From: Bombella intestini
GTDB lineage: Bacteria; Pseudomonadota; Alphaproteobacteria; Acetobacterales; Acetobacteraceae
DNA length: 64,000 nt
NCBI RefSeq assembly: GCF_002003665.1
Contig: NZ_JATM01000004.1
Location: 62,001-126,000 of the forward strand
Direction of reading: 5' to 3'
Below are positions 53,921 to 63,588 of this stretch, in pieces. A program made the translations under genes and the position numbers. The notes beneath the pieces were generated by a model. That model did no database searches. It worked only from the letters and a program-made list of their open reading frames with translations, and was not told the origin of the DNA. Position 1 is the stretch's first letter, and every line of letters starts with the position of its first letter.

Positions 53921-55702
53921 GTGAAACTGACAAAAAAATGTAATATAACTTCCTTTCGTTACAGTTTTATGACAGTAATATTTCTGTCATACAGTGCATC
54001 ACACTTCATTTCGTCCGCTTATGCAGCTGGGTCTAACGATGCCATCACTCTGATGGAAAGACAGATACACGCCATGCAGGCCCAGCTTGAGGCCATGAAG
54101 CAGAAACAGGCCGCCGAGAATCGGCGTGTCCGGGCTGAACTTGCCCGCCAGAGAGAACTCATTGAGGCAGACCCTTATGCCTCCAGAGCACGGGTTCTTG
54201 GCCAACCCACCACCGTGGGATACGGGGTACCATCATCACACCCTCAGGCTGGAACCCACGATGATATCTTCGGCCTTGGCAACACCATCCTTGCTCCCTC
54301 CCGCACAGCCAGTACCCCCTATGGTGAACTGACCGCCATTCCCCCGGCCCATCCAGACCTCTACAGCCCCATGCGCCGGGGGCAGCTCCAGATTGGCGGC
54401 ATCCGCCTGACACTGGGCGGATACCTAGAAGCCGCAGGCGTCTGGCGGTCCCGCAACAGCGCAGCCGACATTGCCAGTGCCTATAATGGCATCCCGTGGC
54501 ATAATCAGCCCGCCTCTCATATGAGCGAATTCCATCAGACTGAACGACAAAGCCGCCTTGCCTTTCTGGCAGAAGGGATGTTGACCCACTGGCTGGAAGC
54601 TGACGCCTATGTGGAAACAGACTTTCAAGGATCGGGGTCATCCTCCAACTCCCGTCAATCTAACTCCTATGTGCCGCGCGCCCGTGTCGTCTATGGTGAA
54701 CTGAAAGACCGGGAAAATGGCTGGTACTTGCTGGGTGGGCAGAGCTGGTCACTGATTACGCTCTTCAACAAGGGAATGCTGGCTCGTGATGAGCAAACCC
54801 CGATGGTTATCGAGGCGCAATACGTTCCCGGCTTTAACTGGACACGCAACTCCCAGTTCCGTGTGGTCAAGACATTCGGCAAAGCAGAACGCTACGCTGC
54901 CGGTCTATCCATCGAAAATCCCAGCTCGGTTCCGGCTGGTGTGTCACCCTGCTCCAACGCCGCCAACCACTGCACCACGACAGACCGGCTGACAGGCACG
55001 AATGTCAACAACCCTTCCACCTATTACACAACCGACCCAGCACCGGACCTCATCGCCAAAGTATCTGCCGACCCCGGCTGGGGACATTACGAGCTTACAG
55101 GCGTCATGCGCTTCTTCCGGGATCGGACAAGCACGTTGGGCGGAGGCCGCAACCATACCCGCATCGCCGGGGGCGGTGGGGGTGGCATGGTTCTGCCCCT
55201 CATCAACAACAAGCTGTATTTTCAGGCTTCTGGTCTCGTTGGCACAGGGCTAGGCCGCTATGGCACATCGAACATGCCGGATTATACCTACGGACGTAAC
55301 GGTGCCGTCACACCTCTACCAGAAGCCAATCTGCTTATCGGCCTTTATGGTAACCCCCTCAAAAAACTGAAGCTCTATTCCTATGCGGGAGCAGAGACTG
55401 TTCTCAGCCGCCGTGCCTTTGATGAAAATGGCGTCCATTATGGTTATGGCAACCGAGGCTTCGACATGCGGGGCTGCTCTACCGAACTCGCCACCAACTG
55501 CGCTGCATCTAGCAATATCCGCACAGTAGCACAGGTGACAGGGGGCTTCTGGTACACAGCGGCCAAGGGTGACTATGGCACACTACTGGTTGGCGGGCAG
55601 TACGCCCACACCCATGTGCAGGCTTTTTCCGGCCTTGGTGGCAAACCTAAGAGCGATGCCGATATGGTCCTGATGTCCCTCCGCTACCAGCCGTTTAATT
55701 AA
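53921..55702 (+). CDS. Outer-membrane porin with N-terminal coiled coil (DcaP-like)
   Basis: 593 residues, GTG start with AGGAG 6 bases upstream. The signal region (FMTVIFLSYSASHFISSAYA) precedes a coiled coil at about residues 42-85 (ITLMERQIHAMQAQLEAMKQKQAAENRRVRAELARQRELI). A beta-barrel follows (IGGIRLTLGGYLEAAGVWRSRN, SRLAFLAEGMLTHWLEADAYVETDF) and ends in an aromatic/Asn tail. The layout is like DcaP-type trimeric porins, whose coiled coil sits in the periplasm. It is divergent from pstS, so a link with phosphate uptake is possible but unproven. A CACATG-AAGC-CATGTG inverted repeat (53889-53904) lies just before its ribosome site. Confidence 0.8.
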   Translation: MKLTKKCNITSFRYSFMTVIFLSYSASHFISSAYAAGSNDAITLMERQIHAMQAQLEAMKQKQAAENRRVRAELARQRELIEADPYASRARVLGQPTTVGYGVPSSHPQAGTHDDIFGLGNTILAPSRTASTPYGELTAIPPAHPDLYSPMRRGQLQIGGIRLTLGGYLEAAGVWRSRNSAADIASAYNGIPWHNQPASHMSEFHQTERQSRLAFLAEGMLTHWLEADAYVETDFQGSGSSSNSRQSNSYVPRARVVYGELKDRENGWYLLGGQSWSLITLFNKGMLARDEQTPMVIEAQYVPGFNWTRNSQFRVVKTFGKAERYAAGLSIENPSSVPAGVSPCSNAANHCTTTDRLTGTNVNNPSTYYTTDPAPDLIAKVSADPGWGHYELTGVMRFFRDRTSTLGGGRNHTRIAGGGGGGMVLPLINNKLYFQASGLVGTGLGRYGTSNMPDYTYGRNGAVTPLPEANLLIGLYGNPLKKLKLYSYAGAETVLSRRAFDENGVHYGYGNRGFDMRGCSTELATNCAASSNIRTVAQVTGGFWYTAAKGDYGTLLVGGQYAHTHVQAFSGLGGKPKSDADMVLMSLRYQPFN

Positions 55703-55801
55703 GGAGAGGCACAATCCCCCTAGTCAGCACCGCCTACACCTGACAGAAACAGGATGATCATTCTGCCCCTTCCATTCCAGAACCAGCCTGAAGGAGACCC
55801 C

Positions 55802-57145
55802 ATGCACATCACCATGATTGGCGGCGGTTATGTCGGGCTGGTATCAGGGGCCTGTCTGGCGGCTGTCGGCACGAACGTGACCATCATCGAACATGACCCA
55901 ACACGGCTTAACCGCCTGAAGGCCGGAGACATCCCCCTCTATGAACCCGGGCTTGAGGAACTAGTTGCCGAGCAACGGCAAGCGGGGCGACTGGCCTTTT
56001 CTGATGATCTGGCAGCGGCCCTTCGAAAAAGCCGTGCCGTTTTTATCGCTGTAGGCACCCCCACCCGCCGAGGCAGCGGTCATGCCGATCTAAGTTACGT
56101 CCACGCCGCAGCACGGGCCATTGCCGCCCATGCACCTGACGGCTTGCTGATTGTCACAAAATCCACTGTCCCGGTTGGCACGGGGCGGCAGGTTGCAGCC
56201 ATTGTCCGACAGGCCCGGCCTGACCTGACCTTTCACATCGCCTCCAATCCCGAATTCCTACGGGAAGGCCATGCCATTGCTGACTTCATGCAGCCAGACC
56301 GTGTCATCATTGGGCTGGAAGACTCCCCAACTACTCCTTCCACAGCCCGCACTCTGCTAGAACAGCTTTACGCCCCCCTGAACGGACCAGAAAATCGCCT
56401 GCTCTTCATGGGGCTGGAAAGTGCAGAACTGACAAAATATGCCGCCAATGCCTTCCTTGCCATGAAGGTGACCTTCGCTAATGAAATGGCCGATCTCTGC
56501 GAAGCCACAGGCGGGCAGATTGCCGATGTGACCCGTGGTATGGGTATGGACCCCCGCATTGGGCCTCATTTTCTCATGCCGGGGCCGGGTTATGGCGGGT
56601 CTTGTTTCCCCAAAGATACGCAAGCTCTGGCAACCTCCGCACGACAGGCAGGCACCCCCGTGCAGCTTATCGAGACCACCATTGCTGCCAATGAGGCCCG
56701 CAAACGCCGTCTTGCTGAACGTATCCTTGCCCTTGCCAAAGATAACATCACCGACTGCACCATCGCCGTGTTGGGACTGACCTTCAAAGCCCATACTGAT
56801 GACATGCGGCAGGCCCCTGCTCTGACCATCCTGCCTCTTTTACACGAAGCTGGAGCGACATTGCGTGTTCATGACCCACAGGGGATGAGCACAGCCAAGC
56901 CCCTGTTGCCAGATGACATCACCTATGCTGACAGCCCCCTTCAAGCCGCCGAAGGTGCCGATATGCTGCTAGTCCTGACAGAATGGCCCGTTTTTACAGC
57001 CCTTACTCCGGCTCAACTGGCCACCAAAATGCGCGGCAGACTGATTCTGGACTACCGGCAGATATGGCAAGGCCATGACTGGCAGCAAGCTGGCTTCCAC
57101 TATCATTGTCTGGGATGCGGCACACACCGTGGCAGCCACTCCTGA
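55802..57145 (+). CDS. ugd: UDP-glucose 6-dehydrogenase
   Basis: 447 residues from ATG 55802, with AAGGAG 5 bases upstream; an ATG at 55754 has no such site. The N-terminal NAD fold MIGGGYVGLVSGACLA is followed by IAVGTPTRRGSGHADLSYV, SNPEFLREGHAIADF, and the catalytic Cys268 in GPGYGGSCFPKDT. The C-terminal UDP-binding domain has VLGLTFKAHTDDMRQAPAL. It oxidises UDP-glucose twice to UDP-glucuronate, a precursor for exopolysaccharide and lipid sugars. It stands alone after the porin gene. Confidence 0.95.
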   Translation: MHITMIGGGYVGLVSGACLAAVGTNVTIIEHDPTRLNRLKAGDIPLYEPGLEELVAEQRQAGRLAFSDDLAAALRKSRAVFIAVGTPTRRGSGHADLSYVHAAARAIAAHAPDGLLIVTKSTVPVGTGRQVAAIVRQARPDLTFHIASNPEFLREGHAIADFMQPDRVIIGLEDSPTTPSTARTLLEQLYAPLNGPENRLLFMGLESAELTKYAANAFLAMKVTFANEMADLCEATGGQIADVTRGMGMDPRIGPHFLMPGPGYGGSCFPKDTQALATSARQAGTPVQLIETTIAANEARKRRLAERILALAKDNITDCTIAVLGLTFKAHTDDMRQAPALTILPLLHEAGATLRVHDPQGMSTAKPLLPDDITYADSPLQAAEGADMLLVLTEWPVFTALTPAQLATKMRGRLILDYRQIWQGHDWQQAGFHYHCLGCGTHRGSHS

Positions 57146-57327
57146 CAATCCAGCCCATCACCGCCATATCCCTGCCTATAAAGCGGGCTATCCTCATGCC
57201 GCCCGGCTGCCTATAATGATGACAATGGTAACGGGGCCATAAACGGTGAGGAGCTGACAGGACCTACCGCCTGTCTGGTCCTATAGGCAGCCTATCCCTG
57301 CCATATCTTATATTCGGGAGTTCCTGA

Positions 57328-58473
57328 GTGAGCATGCGTAACATCCGGACCTGTCTTTCCCTGTTCCTTGGGCGCAGTATGTGCCTTGGGGCCATTTTGG
57401 GCAGCACCCTGATGGCTGGCAGCAGTCTGGCAGCTGAATCCCATGCTGTCCTCCATGCTGATGAACTAGACCTCAGTGCGCCCTGCGCTCAGGTCCATAT
57501 CAGGGCGGATGCTACCCTAAAGGACAGCATGGTGGTTGAAGAGGCCGTTGGCTTCACCCCGGATATACAGACAACCCGCGATGGCACAGAAAGTCACGTT
57601 CGCCTTGCCCTGCACAACTGCCCCAAGGGAGGGCGGCTAGTGTTGCATCTTTCCAGCGACACCGCCCTGACACTGCATGACAGCCCGCAGGCCCACATCA
57701 CCATCAGCGGTACGCTCACCACGCTAGAGAGCAATTTGGACGATGCGTCCCTTCAGGTAGAGCGTGTGGAATCGCTGGACATGTCTATCTCTGGCACGAC
57801 ACAGGCCCATATTACCCAGCTGAATCGGGCAGCACAGCTCAATGCCACGGGGGCCTCGCATCTGGAGGTAGATACCGCTCTTCTCTCCGCCTTTTCAGCC
57901 CAAATGTCCGACAACAGCCAGCTCTCCATCGCCACAGGACAGATCGACAGCCTGACGCTGAACGCCTCCCATCAGGCGGATGCCTCCATCATGGCAACTG
58001 TCAACAATGCCAGCATCACCACTAATGATGCCGCCAGTGTTACACTCAGCAAAGTTACGGGCAGCGTACAGGATGGTGGAACAAAACACATCACCCACGC
58101 CAGCCCGCCAGAACCTGCCCCGGTAAAACCAACCGTACAGCCTTCTACCCAGCCTCCCCAGCCGGATGGTCAAGCACAGGGACTGAACAACCCCACCGTT
58201 CCCCATGTGCCGAAGCAGGTTATCACAACACCTTCCGCCCCCTCCCCGGCAGTTAGCAGCCCGGCCACTGGGCAGACGGGTACCATCCCTGCACAGCCTG
58301 CACCATCTGCTCCAAAAGCATCACTCCCGACATCAGGTACGCTACCGCAGGCACCCCAGCCTACGCCGCCAGCAGCAGCCAGCACCCCGGCACACCCCGC
58401 CGCTGCCCTGCCATCTAAGCCCGCTCCACAAGGGAGCGCACCGGTAACACCGCAGAACCAGACACCAAAATGA
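57328..58473 (+). CDS. Secreted GIN-domain-like (DUF2807-like) protein with Pro-rich tail
   Basis: 381 residues from GTG 57328 (GGGAG 7 bases upstream); ATG 57334 is an alternative. A signal peptide (SMCLGAILGSTLMAGSSLAAES) precedes a beta-helical repeat region at about 90-260. Its alternating patterns (LESNLDDASLQVERVESLDMSISGTTQAHITQLNRAAQLNATGASHLEVDT) resemble putative autotransporter-adhesin head domains. The last 110 residues are a Pro/Ala/Thr/Gln-rich disordered tail. Function is unknown. It lies 25 bases before mlaE and may be co-transcribed with the lipid-transport genes. Confidence 0.68.
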   Translation: MSMRNIRTCLSLFLGRSMCLGAILGSTLMAGSSLAAESHAVLHADELDLSAPCAQVHIRADATLKDSMVVEEAVGFTPDIQTTRDGTESHVRLALHNCPKGGRLVLHLSSDTALTLHDSPQAHITISGTLTTLESNLDDASLQVERVESLDMSISGTTQAHITQLNRAAQLNATGASHLEVDTALLSAFSAQMSDNSQLSIATGQIDSLTLNASHQADASIMATVNNASITTNDAASVTLSKVTGSVQDGGTKHITHASPPEPAPVKPTVQPSTQPPQPDGQAQGLNNPTVPHVPKQVITTPSAPSPAVSSPATGQTGTIPAQPAPSAPKASLPTSGTLPQAPQPTPPAAASTPAHPAAALPSKPAPQGSAPVTPQNQTPK

Positions 58474-58498
58474 CCGGCAGACAACAAAGGCAGAACGT

Positions 58499-59284
58499 GT
58501 GAGAGCTTTATCCCTTCCTTTCATCTTCCTTGGACGTAGCGTACTGGGCGGGCTGCACCATGCTGGTGCGCTCAGCCTGTTTGCCCTCCGAGGGCTAGCA
58601 GGCATCTTCCGTTTGCCTATCTACGGGCAAATCATATTGTCCTGCTTGGTTGAAATCGGTTTTCTCTCCCTGCCTGTCGTAGCCCTAACAGCCATATTCT
58701 CCGGGGCGGTCATCGCCCTGCAATCTTATAGCGGGTTCAGCCAGTATCACGCTCAGAATGCCGTTGGCGGCATTGTCGTCATGGCCATTACAAAAGAGCT
58801 AGGGCCGGTTCTAGCAGGGCTCATGGTGGCTGGCCGCATCGGGGCAGCCATTGCCGCACAGATCGGTGCTATGCGGGTGACTGATCAAATTGATGCCCTC
58901 AGTACACTGGCGACTGATCCCATCAAATATCTTGTCACACCCCGCCTTCTTGCCGGGATTCTGGCTCTGCCGTTCCTTGTGCTGATTGCCGATATTCTAG
59001 GGGTTGCTGGCGGGTTTATCGTTGCTGTGAGCAAGCTGGGGTTCAGCCCAGCGCTGTATATCCATTCCACCTATGCCTCCCTCCATAGCCATGATGTCTT
59101 GGTTGGGTTGCTCAAGGCGGCTGTCTTCGGCTTCCTCATCGCCCTATTGGGCTGTTACGAAGGCTATCATAGCCGTGGTGGTGCTGAGGGAGTCGGACGG
59201 GCTGCCACAGCCACCGTTGTGACGGCCTCCATTCTGATTCTCGCCTTTGATTATCTGCTGACGGACCTCTTCTTTACCGCATGA
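58499..59284 (+). CDS. mlaE: MlaE-type ABC transporter permease
   Basis: 261 residues, GTG start preceded by AAAGG. The MlaE/TrgD1-type permease signature is present: FSGAVIALQSYSGFSQYHAQNAVGGIVVMAITKELGPVLAGLMVAGRIGAAIAAQIGAMRVTDQIDAL. Five or so hydrophobic helices. It forms the inner-membrane core for phospholipid trafficking between inner and outer membranes, or for ABC transport of hydrophobic compounds. The stop overlaps the ATPase gene by 4 bases (ATGA). No MlaD or other substrate-binding gene follows here, so the remaining components must be elsewhere. Confidence 0.92.
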   Translation: MRALSLPFIFLGRSVLGGLHHAGALSLFALRGLAGIFRLPIYGQIILSCLVEIGFLSLPVVALTAIFSGAVIALQSYSGFSQYHAQNAVGGIVVMAITKELGPVLAGLMVAGRIGAAIAAQIGAMRVTDQIDALSTLATDPIKYLVTPRLLAGILALPFLVLIADILGVAGGFIVAVSKLGFSPALYIHSTYASLHSHDVLVGLLKAAVFGFLIALLGCYEGYHSRGGAEGVGRAATATVVTASILILAFDYLLTDLFFTA

Positions 59285-60120
59285 CAACAGTACCACACCC
59301 TCCTCAGCAGACCGCTGCAAACGATCAACCACGCCTGCGCATCCGTGGCCTGAAGAAAGCCTTTAACGGGCGAACAATCCTCAACGGGATTGATTTGGAT
59401 GTGCCCGCTGGTCAGTCAACAGTCATCATCGGGGGCTCCGGCAACGGTAAGTCCCTCCTGCTTCGCTGTATTTTAGGGCTAATTGAGCCGGATGCGGGGA
59501 CTATTGAGATTGATGGTGAGAACATCATCGCAGCCTCACGCAGCCGCCGTGAGGCCCTGCTGCGGCGGATTGGGATGCTTTTTCAGAATGCTGCCCTGTT
59601 CGACAGCATGAGCGTGCTGGATAATATCCTGTTCGGCCTGAGGGCCAAGGGTAATGACCGCAACAAAGACCATGCCGCACAAGAGCAAGAAGCACTCCAC
59701 CTGCTGGAACTAGTAGGGCTGGGTCCCCATGTGGCACCGCTCAACCCGGCAGAACTCTCGGGCGGGATGCAAAAGCGTGTCGGACTGGCCCGTGCCTTGG
59801 CCGGACAGCCGGACATCCTCTTTTTTGATGAACCCACGACCGGACTAGACCCCATCATGTCCGCCGTGATTGATGGCCTCATCAGCAATTGTGTCACCCA
59901 GTTGGGATCCACCGCCCTGACCATCACACATGACATGACCTCCGTAACCCGTATCGGCGACCATGCCGCCATGCTCTACGGGGGGAAAATCATCTGGCAG
60001 GGGCCAGCCGAAACACTCATGAACAGTGGCAACCCGATTGTCGACCAGTTCACCCACGGGCGGCTTGAAGGGCCGATCCCCACCGGCAACCTAACAGCCA
60101 CCCCTACGGAAAAACGCTAA
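59281..60120 (+). CDS. mlaF: MlaF-type ABC transporter ATPase
   Basis: 279 residues. Walker A is IIGGSGNGKSLLL at 49-61, the Q loop GMLFQNAALFDSMSV, the signature LSGGMQKRVGLARAL, Walker B ILFFDEPTTGLDP, and the switch His in ALTITHDM. The LSGGMQKR form and FQNAALFDSM are characteristic of MlaF. It overlaps mlaE by 4 bases and powers that permease. radA starts one base after its stop, so the housekeeping DNA repair gene is probably on the same transcript. Confidence 0.93.
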   Translation: MTTVPHPPQQTAANDQPRLRIRGLKKAFNGRTILNGIDLDVPAGQSTVIIGGSGNGKSLLLRCILGLIEPDAGTIEIDGENIIAASRSRREALLRRIGMLFQNAALFDSMSVLDNILFGLRAKGNDRNKDHAAQEQEALHLLELVGLGPHVAPLNPAELSGGMQKRVGLARALAGQPDILFFDEPTTGLDPIMSAVIDGLISNCVTQLGSTALTITHDMTSVTRIGDHAAMLYGGKIIWQGPAETLMNSGNPIVDQFTHGRLEGPIPTGNLTATPTEKR

Positions 60121-60121
60121 C

Positions 60122-61531
60122 ATGGCCCGGAAACCCGCCAGCTTGTTCGTCTGCCAGAACTGTCAGGCCCAATTTCCGAAATGGATAGGCCGCTGTGAGC
60201 AATGCGGCGAGTGGAACAGCCTAGAAGAAGAAACCAGAGCCGCCACCCCCGGCAGGACCACCACCGCCCCACGAAAAGGGGGCGGACTAAAAACAACACG
60301 GCTGGATGGCAAAGCCACCCCTCCGGCTCGGCTAGACACGAACATGGCGGAACTAAACCGAGTGCTAGGCAGTGGGCTTGTCCCCGGCTCGGTCGTGCTA
60401 GTTGGCGGGGACCCGGGCATTGGTAAATCCACCCTCATGCTCCAGATGACCTGCGCCCTCGCCAAGGCGCAGCATAATGTCCTCTATGTGTCCGGCGAAG
60501 AAGCCATAGACCAGATACGCCTACGGGCACGACGGCTAGAACTGGACAAAGACCCAAAAGCACTGGATCAACTAGAGCTGGCAGCGTCTATCAATGTCAA
60601 CGACATCACTGCAACGCTGGAGGATAAGCGAGCTTTCCAAGTTGTGGTCATCGACTCCATACAGACCATGTGGCTGGAGGGCGTGGCCAGTGCTCCCGGC
60701 TCCGTGTCTCAGGTCCGCAGCTGTGCCTTCGAGCTAATCCGTCTCGCCAAAACATTAGGATTTGTACTCATCCTCATCGGCCACGTCACAAAAGAGGGCG
60801 CACTTGCTGGCCCCCGTGTGCTGGAACATATGGTCGATGCCGTGCTGTATTTTGAAGGTGACCGAGGTCATCAATTCCGTATTCTCCGGGCAGCCAAGAA
60901 CCGCTTTGGTGCTACCGATGAAATCGGCGTTTTCGCCATGACCGATACCGGCCTACGGGAAGTCCCCAACCCTTCCGCCCTGTTCTTAGCCGAGCGGCAT
61001 GGTAATGTTGCTGGGTCTGCCGTGTTCGCCGGGCTGGAAGGAACCCGCCCCATATTGCTGGAGGTGCAGGTCCTACTTTCTGCCAAAAGTAGCGATGGAG
61101 CAGCTCGCCGTGCCGTGCTTGGCTGGGATAGCTCTCGGCTGAATATGGTCCTTGCCGTGCTGGAAGCCCGCTGCGGACTAAAACTGGGCAGCATGGATGT
61201 TCACCTCAATGTCACTGGTGGGCTGAAAGTAACCGAGCCTGCTGCCGACCTTGCCGTTGCCGCAGCCTTAATCTCCGCCGCTACAGGCCAGCCCACCGCT
61301 CCTGATGAGGCCTATTTCGGAGAGATTGGTCTTTCCGGGGAGATACGACAGGTCAGCCAGACGGGCATCAGGCTGAAAGAGATCGCCAAGCTTGGATTCC
61401 GACAGGCTGTGATTCCCCGCCATGTGGGTACGGCCAATGCCCGCCCCAAAGCTCCACGCTCCCTCGCTATTGCAGAAACCGGACATCTCAGCGAATTGGT
61501 CCGCCGCTTTTCACCAGCTGGAAAAGATTAA
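60122..61531 (+). CDS. radA: DNA repair protein RadA
   Basis: 469 residues. The N-terminal zinc finger has Cys11, Cys14, Cys25 and Cys28 (CQNCQAQFPKWIGRCEQCG). The RecA-like ATPase has Walker A GGDPGIGKST (95-104) and the RadA-specific KNRFG box (AAKNRFGATDEIG). A C-terminal Lon-like domain follows (LNVTGGLKVTEPAADLAVAAALISA and GEIGLSGEIRQV). It is a DnaB-like helicase that helps branch migration in recombination. It starts one base after mlaF. Confidence 0.96.
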   Translation: MARKPASLFVCQNCQAQFPKWIGRCEQCGEWNSLEEETRAATPGRTTTAPRKGGGLKTTRLDGKATPPARLDTNMAELNRVLGSGLVPGSVVLVGGDPGIGKSTLMLQMTCALAKAQHNVLYVSGEEAIDQIRLRARRLELDKDPKALDQLELAASINVNDITATLEDKRAFQVVVIDSIQTMWLEGVASAPGSVSQVRSCAFELIRLAKTLGFVLILIGHVTKEGALAGPRVLEHMVDAVLYFEGDRGHQFRILRAAKNRFGATDEIGVFAMTDTGLREVPNPSALFLAERHGNVAGSAVFAGLEGTRPILLEVQVLLSAKSSDGAARRAVLGWDSSRLNMVLAVLEARCGLKLGSMDVHLNVTGGLKVTEPAADLAVAAALISAATGQPTAPDEAYFGEIGLSGEIRQVSQTGIRLKEIAKLGFRQAVIPRHVGTANARPKAPRSLAIAETGHLSELVRRFSPAGKD

Positions 61532-61615
61532 ATTGCCCGTATTGCCTTGACCAAACGGCCAACAGCTCAGCAACATATGGCGAGTTCTTCTAGTCGTTCC
61601 TGAAAAGTGACCTCT

Positions 61616-62608
61616 ATGTCTGCCTCTTCTCCCCCACCGCAGCCAGAGCATAAGGCCCGTTTCACTGCCCGACATGTGCGATACCCGCACATACACATTC
61701 CCCATATCCGTTTTTCTCGCCGAGAGCTGGTAGACCGCCCGCTAGCTGGCAAACCCCACCCTGACCAGCCCCTCCACTGGAAGCTCTACTTCATGGAGGC
61801 CATTGCCACGGCCATCATGCTGACCATCGGCATCAGCACGACTACTCTTCTCGCTTCGGGTAGATCACCCCTTGCCGCCCTACTGGCCCCTCACCCGGTC
61901 GTACGCTCCATTCTTATCGGGCTGTTCTTCGGGCTGGCAGGGACTATTGCCACACTATCCCCCTTCGGCAAGGTCAGCGGGGCGCATCTCAACCCCTCTG
62001 TGACACTGGCTTTCTTCCTCACCAAAAAGATTCGCTGGCCCGATGCCCTAGGCTATCTCGGTGCCCAACTTGTTGGAGCCTTCTCTGGCACACTCATTGC
62101 GTGTCTGGGCGTCAGCTTTCTGCTGCCTGTCTGGCATCCTATGGTCAGCCAGATCAATTACGCAGGGACATTCCCCTCTAACAATTACGGCCTCGGCCTT
62201 GCCGCCTTGATGGAAGCCCTCGCCACGGCAGGGCTAATCATGATCATCTATTTCACGGCCTCAAGGCCGAAATTACAGCATCTGACAACATGGATATGCG
62301 CCTTCTATTTTGCCGTCACTAACCCGCTGATTGCTGGCTTCTCCGGCAATAGTACAAATTTTATGCGAACATTGGCACCCGATACGCTAGCCCATAATCT
62401 GCATGGGGTATGGATCTATCTGGTCGGGCCTTTCATCGGCTCGGCATTGGCCCTCCAACTAGCTCGCCTTCTTTTCTCCATGCATGGGCTGAAAGAGGCC
62501 CGCATTGTCAATTTTGGCCATCATGGACGTGTGCCCCGCTATGAAGCCCCCGAGGCCACCGGCCCCACGCCGAAAGAACTCAAACAACAAGACCAAGACA
62601 AAACCTGA
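61616..62608 (+). CDS. Major intrinsic protein (aquaporin-like) with altered second NPA box
   Basis: 330 residues from ATG 61616; GTG 61607 is an alternative. A roughly 55-residue His/Pro-rich cytoplasmic N-terminus precedes six hydrophobic helices. The first half-helix has the normal box (SGAHLNPSVTLAF). The second reads FSGNSTNFMRTLAPDTLAH, so NPA is replaced by NFM while the following Arg is kept. This probably changes pore shape or selectivity. The family passes water, glycerol or other small neutral solutes. It is longer than usual (about 230-280) because of both termini. Confidence 0.85.
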   Translation: MSASSPPPQPEHKARFTARHVRYPHIHIPHIRFSRRELVDRPLAGKPHPDQPLHWKLYFMEAIATAIMLTIGISTTTLLASGRSPLAALLAPHPVVRSILIGLFFGLAGTIATLSPFGKVSGAHLNPSVTLAFFLTKKIRWPDALGYLGAQLVGAFSGTLIACLGVSFLLPVWHPMVSQINYAGTFPSNNYGLGLAALMEALATAGLIMIIYFTASRPKLQHLTTWICAFYFAVTNPLIAGFSGNSTNFMRTLAPDTLAHNLHGVWIYLVGPFIGSALALQLARLLFSMHGLKEARIVNFGHHGRVPRYEAPEATGPTPKELKQQDQDKT

Positions 62609-62641
62609 CAGAGGGGAGATTCAGCCCCTCCGTCACGGCTG

Positions 62642-63235
62642 CTACTGCTCATCCAGCACACGGATAGGCTCCTGTCCTCGTGTCAGGTCCCGCAGCCAGT
62701 TTTCTACAGCTGTACGTTCCTGCACGGGAACAGCTAGCTCCATCGTTGCCCCTTCAGCCCCGAAATCGCAACGCCGTATCTCTACATTCCAACCCGGAAG
62801 TTTAGCCTCTACCTCGGCATAAACGGGGAAAGGGCAATGAAACCCGAGACGGATACGCTCCACCCGCTCAATTTTAGCCGCTTCCCGCAAGCAAGCCGCT
62901 GCCGCCCCGCCATAAGCCCGCACCAGCCCGCCAGCCCCAAGCTTAATGCCACCAAACCAGCGGATGACGACCACCATTACGCCATCAAAATCCTGCCCCT
63001 CTATAGCCGAGAGGATCGGACGGCCTGCGGTACCAGACGGCTCGCCATCATCATTGACACGATATCGCCCTCCAACACGGAAGGCCCAACAATTATGGGT
63101 AGCGTCCGGCACAGCCACCTTTGCCAGAAAGGCCATGGCTCCGGCCTCATCTTCCACAGGGGCCGCCAGAGTGCGGAACACGCTGTGGCGGATGATACTT
63201 TCATGCTCGGCAATGCCGTCCAATGTCCAGGTCAT
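62642..63235 (-). CDS. YigZ/IMPACT-family protein (UPF0029)
   Basis: 197 residues. The IMPACT N-terminal signature is clear: AMAFLAKVAVPDATHNCWAFRVGGRYRVNDDGEPSGTAGRPILSAIEGQDFDGVMVVVIRWFGGIKLGAGGLVRAYGGAA. A C-terminal ferredoxin-like DUF1949-type part follows. Bacterial members probably act around translation or RNA, but their role is unsettled. Start ATG 63235 has GGA close upstream. Transcribed alone, convergent with the aquaporin-like gene 33 bases away. Confidence 0.9.
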   Translation of the reverse strand: MTWTLDGIAEHESIIRHSVFRTLAAPVEDEAGAMAFLAKVAVPDATHNCWAFRVGGRYRVNDDGEPSGTAGRPILSAIEGQDFDGVMVVVIRWFGGIKLGAGGLVRAYGGAAAACLREAAKIERVERIRLGFHCPFPVYAEVEAKLPGWNVEIRRCDFGAEGATMELAVPVQERTAVENWLRDLTRGQEPIRVLDEQ

Positions 63236-63588
63236 GCGTCCATTTTGCCGCAGATCAACCGTCCTGTCAGCCAGAAAGCCCCATATCGAAACAAGGCATC
63301 CGATAGCCTGTTGCTAACGAGTATAGGACAGGCAACGCCCTATTTTCCTTCACAGATCATCGCAAGGGATAGAAAAAAGCCATCCATCGGGCTAGTAATC
63401 CCTGTGCCTATGGTAGTCGCTGGGACGAGATCCCCGGTCTTAACTGCCAGAAAGCACCATCATCACACTCCCGACAGGGCCCTACTAAGAGCCATGCGGG
63501 AATGTTCCGGTCCGGCTGAGGGGCCGCCTGGCCCTGGCCTTTTATTCCATGCAGAGCCTGCAAGGACACAAAGGGGACAGATTTCTAC
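63236..63588. other. 353-base intergenic region
   Basis: It separates the divergent YigZ-like gene and hpnN. No tRNA, repeat or convincing gene was seen. A GC-rich imperfect hairpin (about 63515-63550, GGGGCC/GGCCC followed by TTTTATT) could be a terminator or leader structure. The promoter of hpnN must lie here but was not resolved. Confidence 0.5.

Noticed and set aside
53764-53995. Possible Pho box between pstS and the porin
   Set aside because: CTGTC-like words occur, and a TGACAG/CTGTCA inverted repeat lies inside the porin coding start, but no tandem CTGTCAT-type direct repeat with proper spacing is present.
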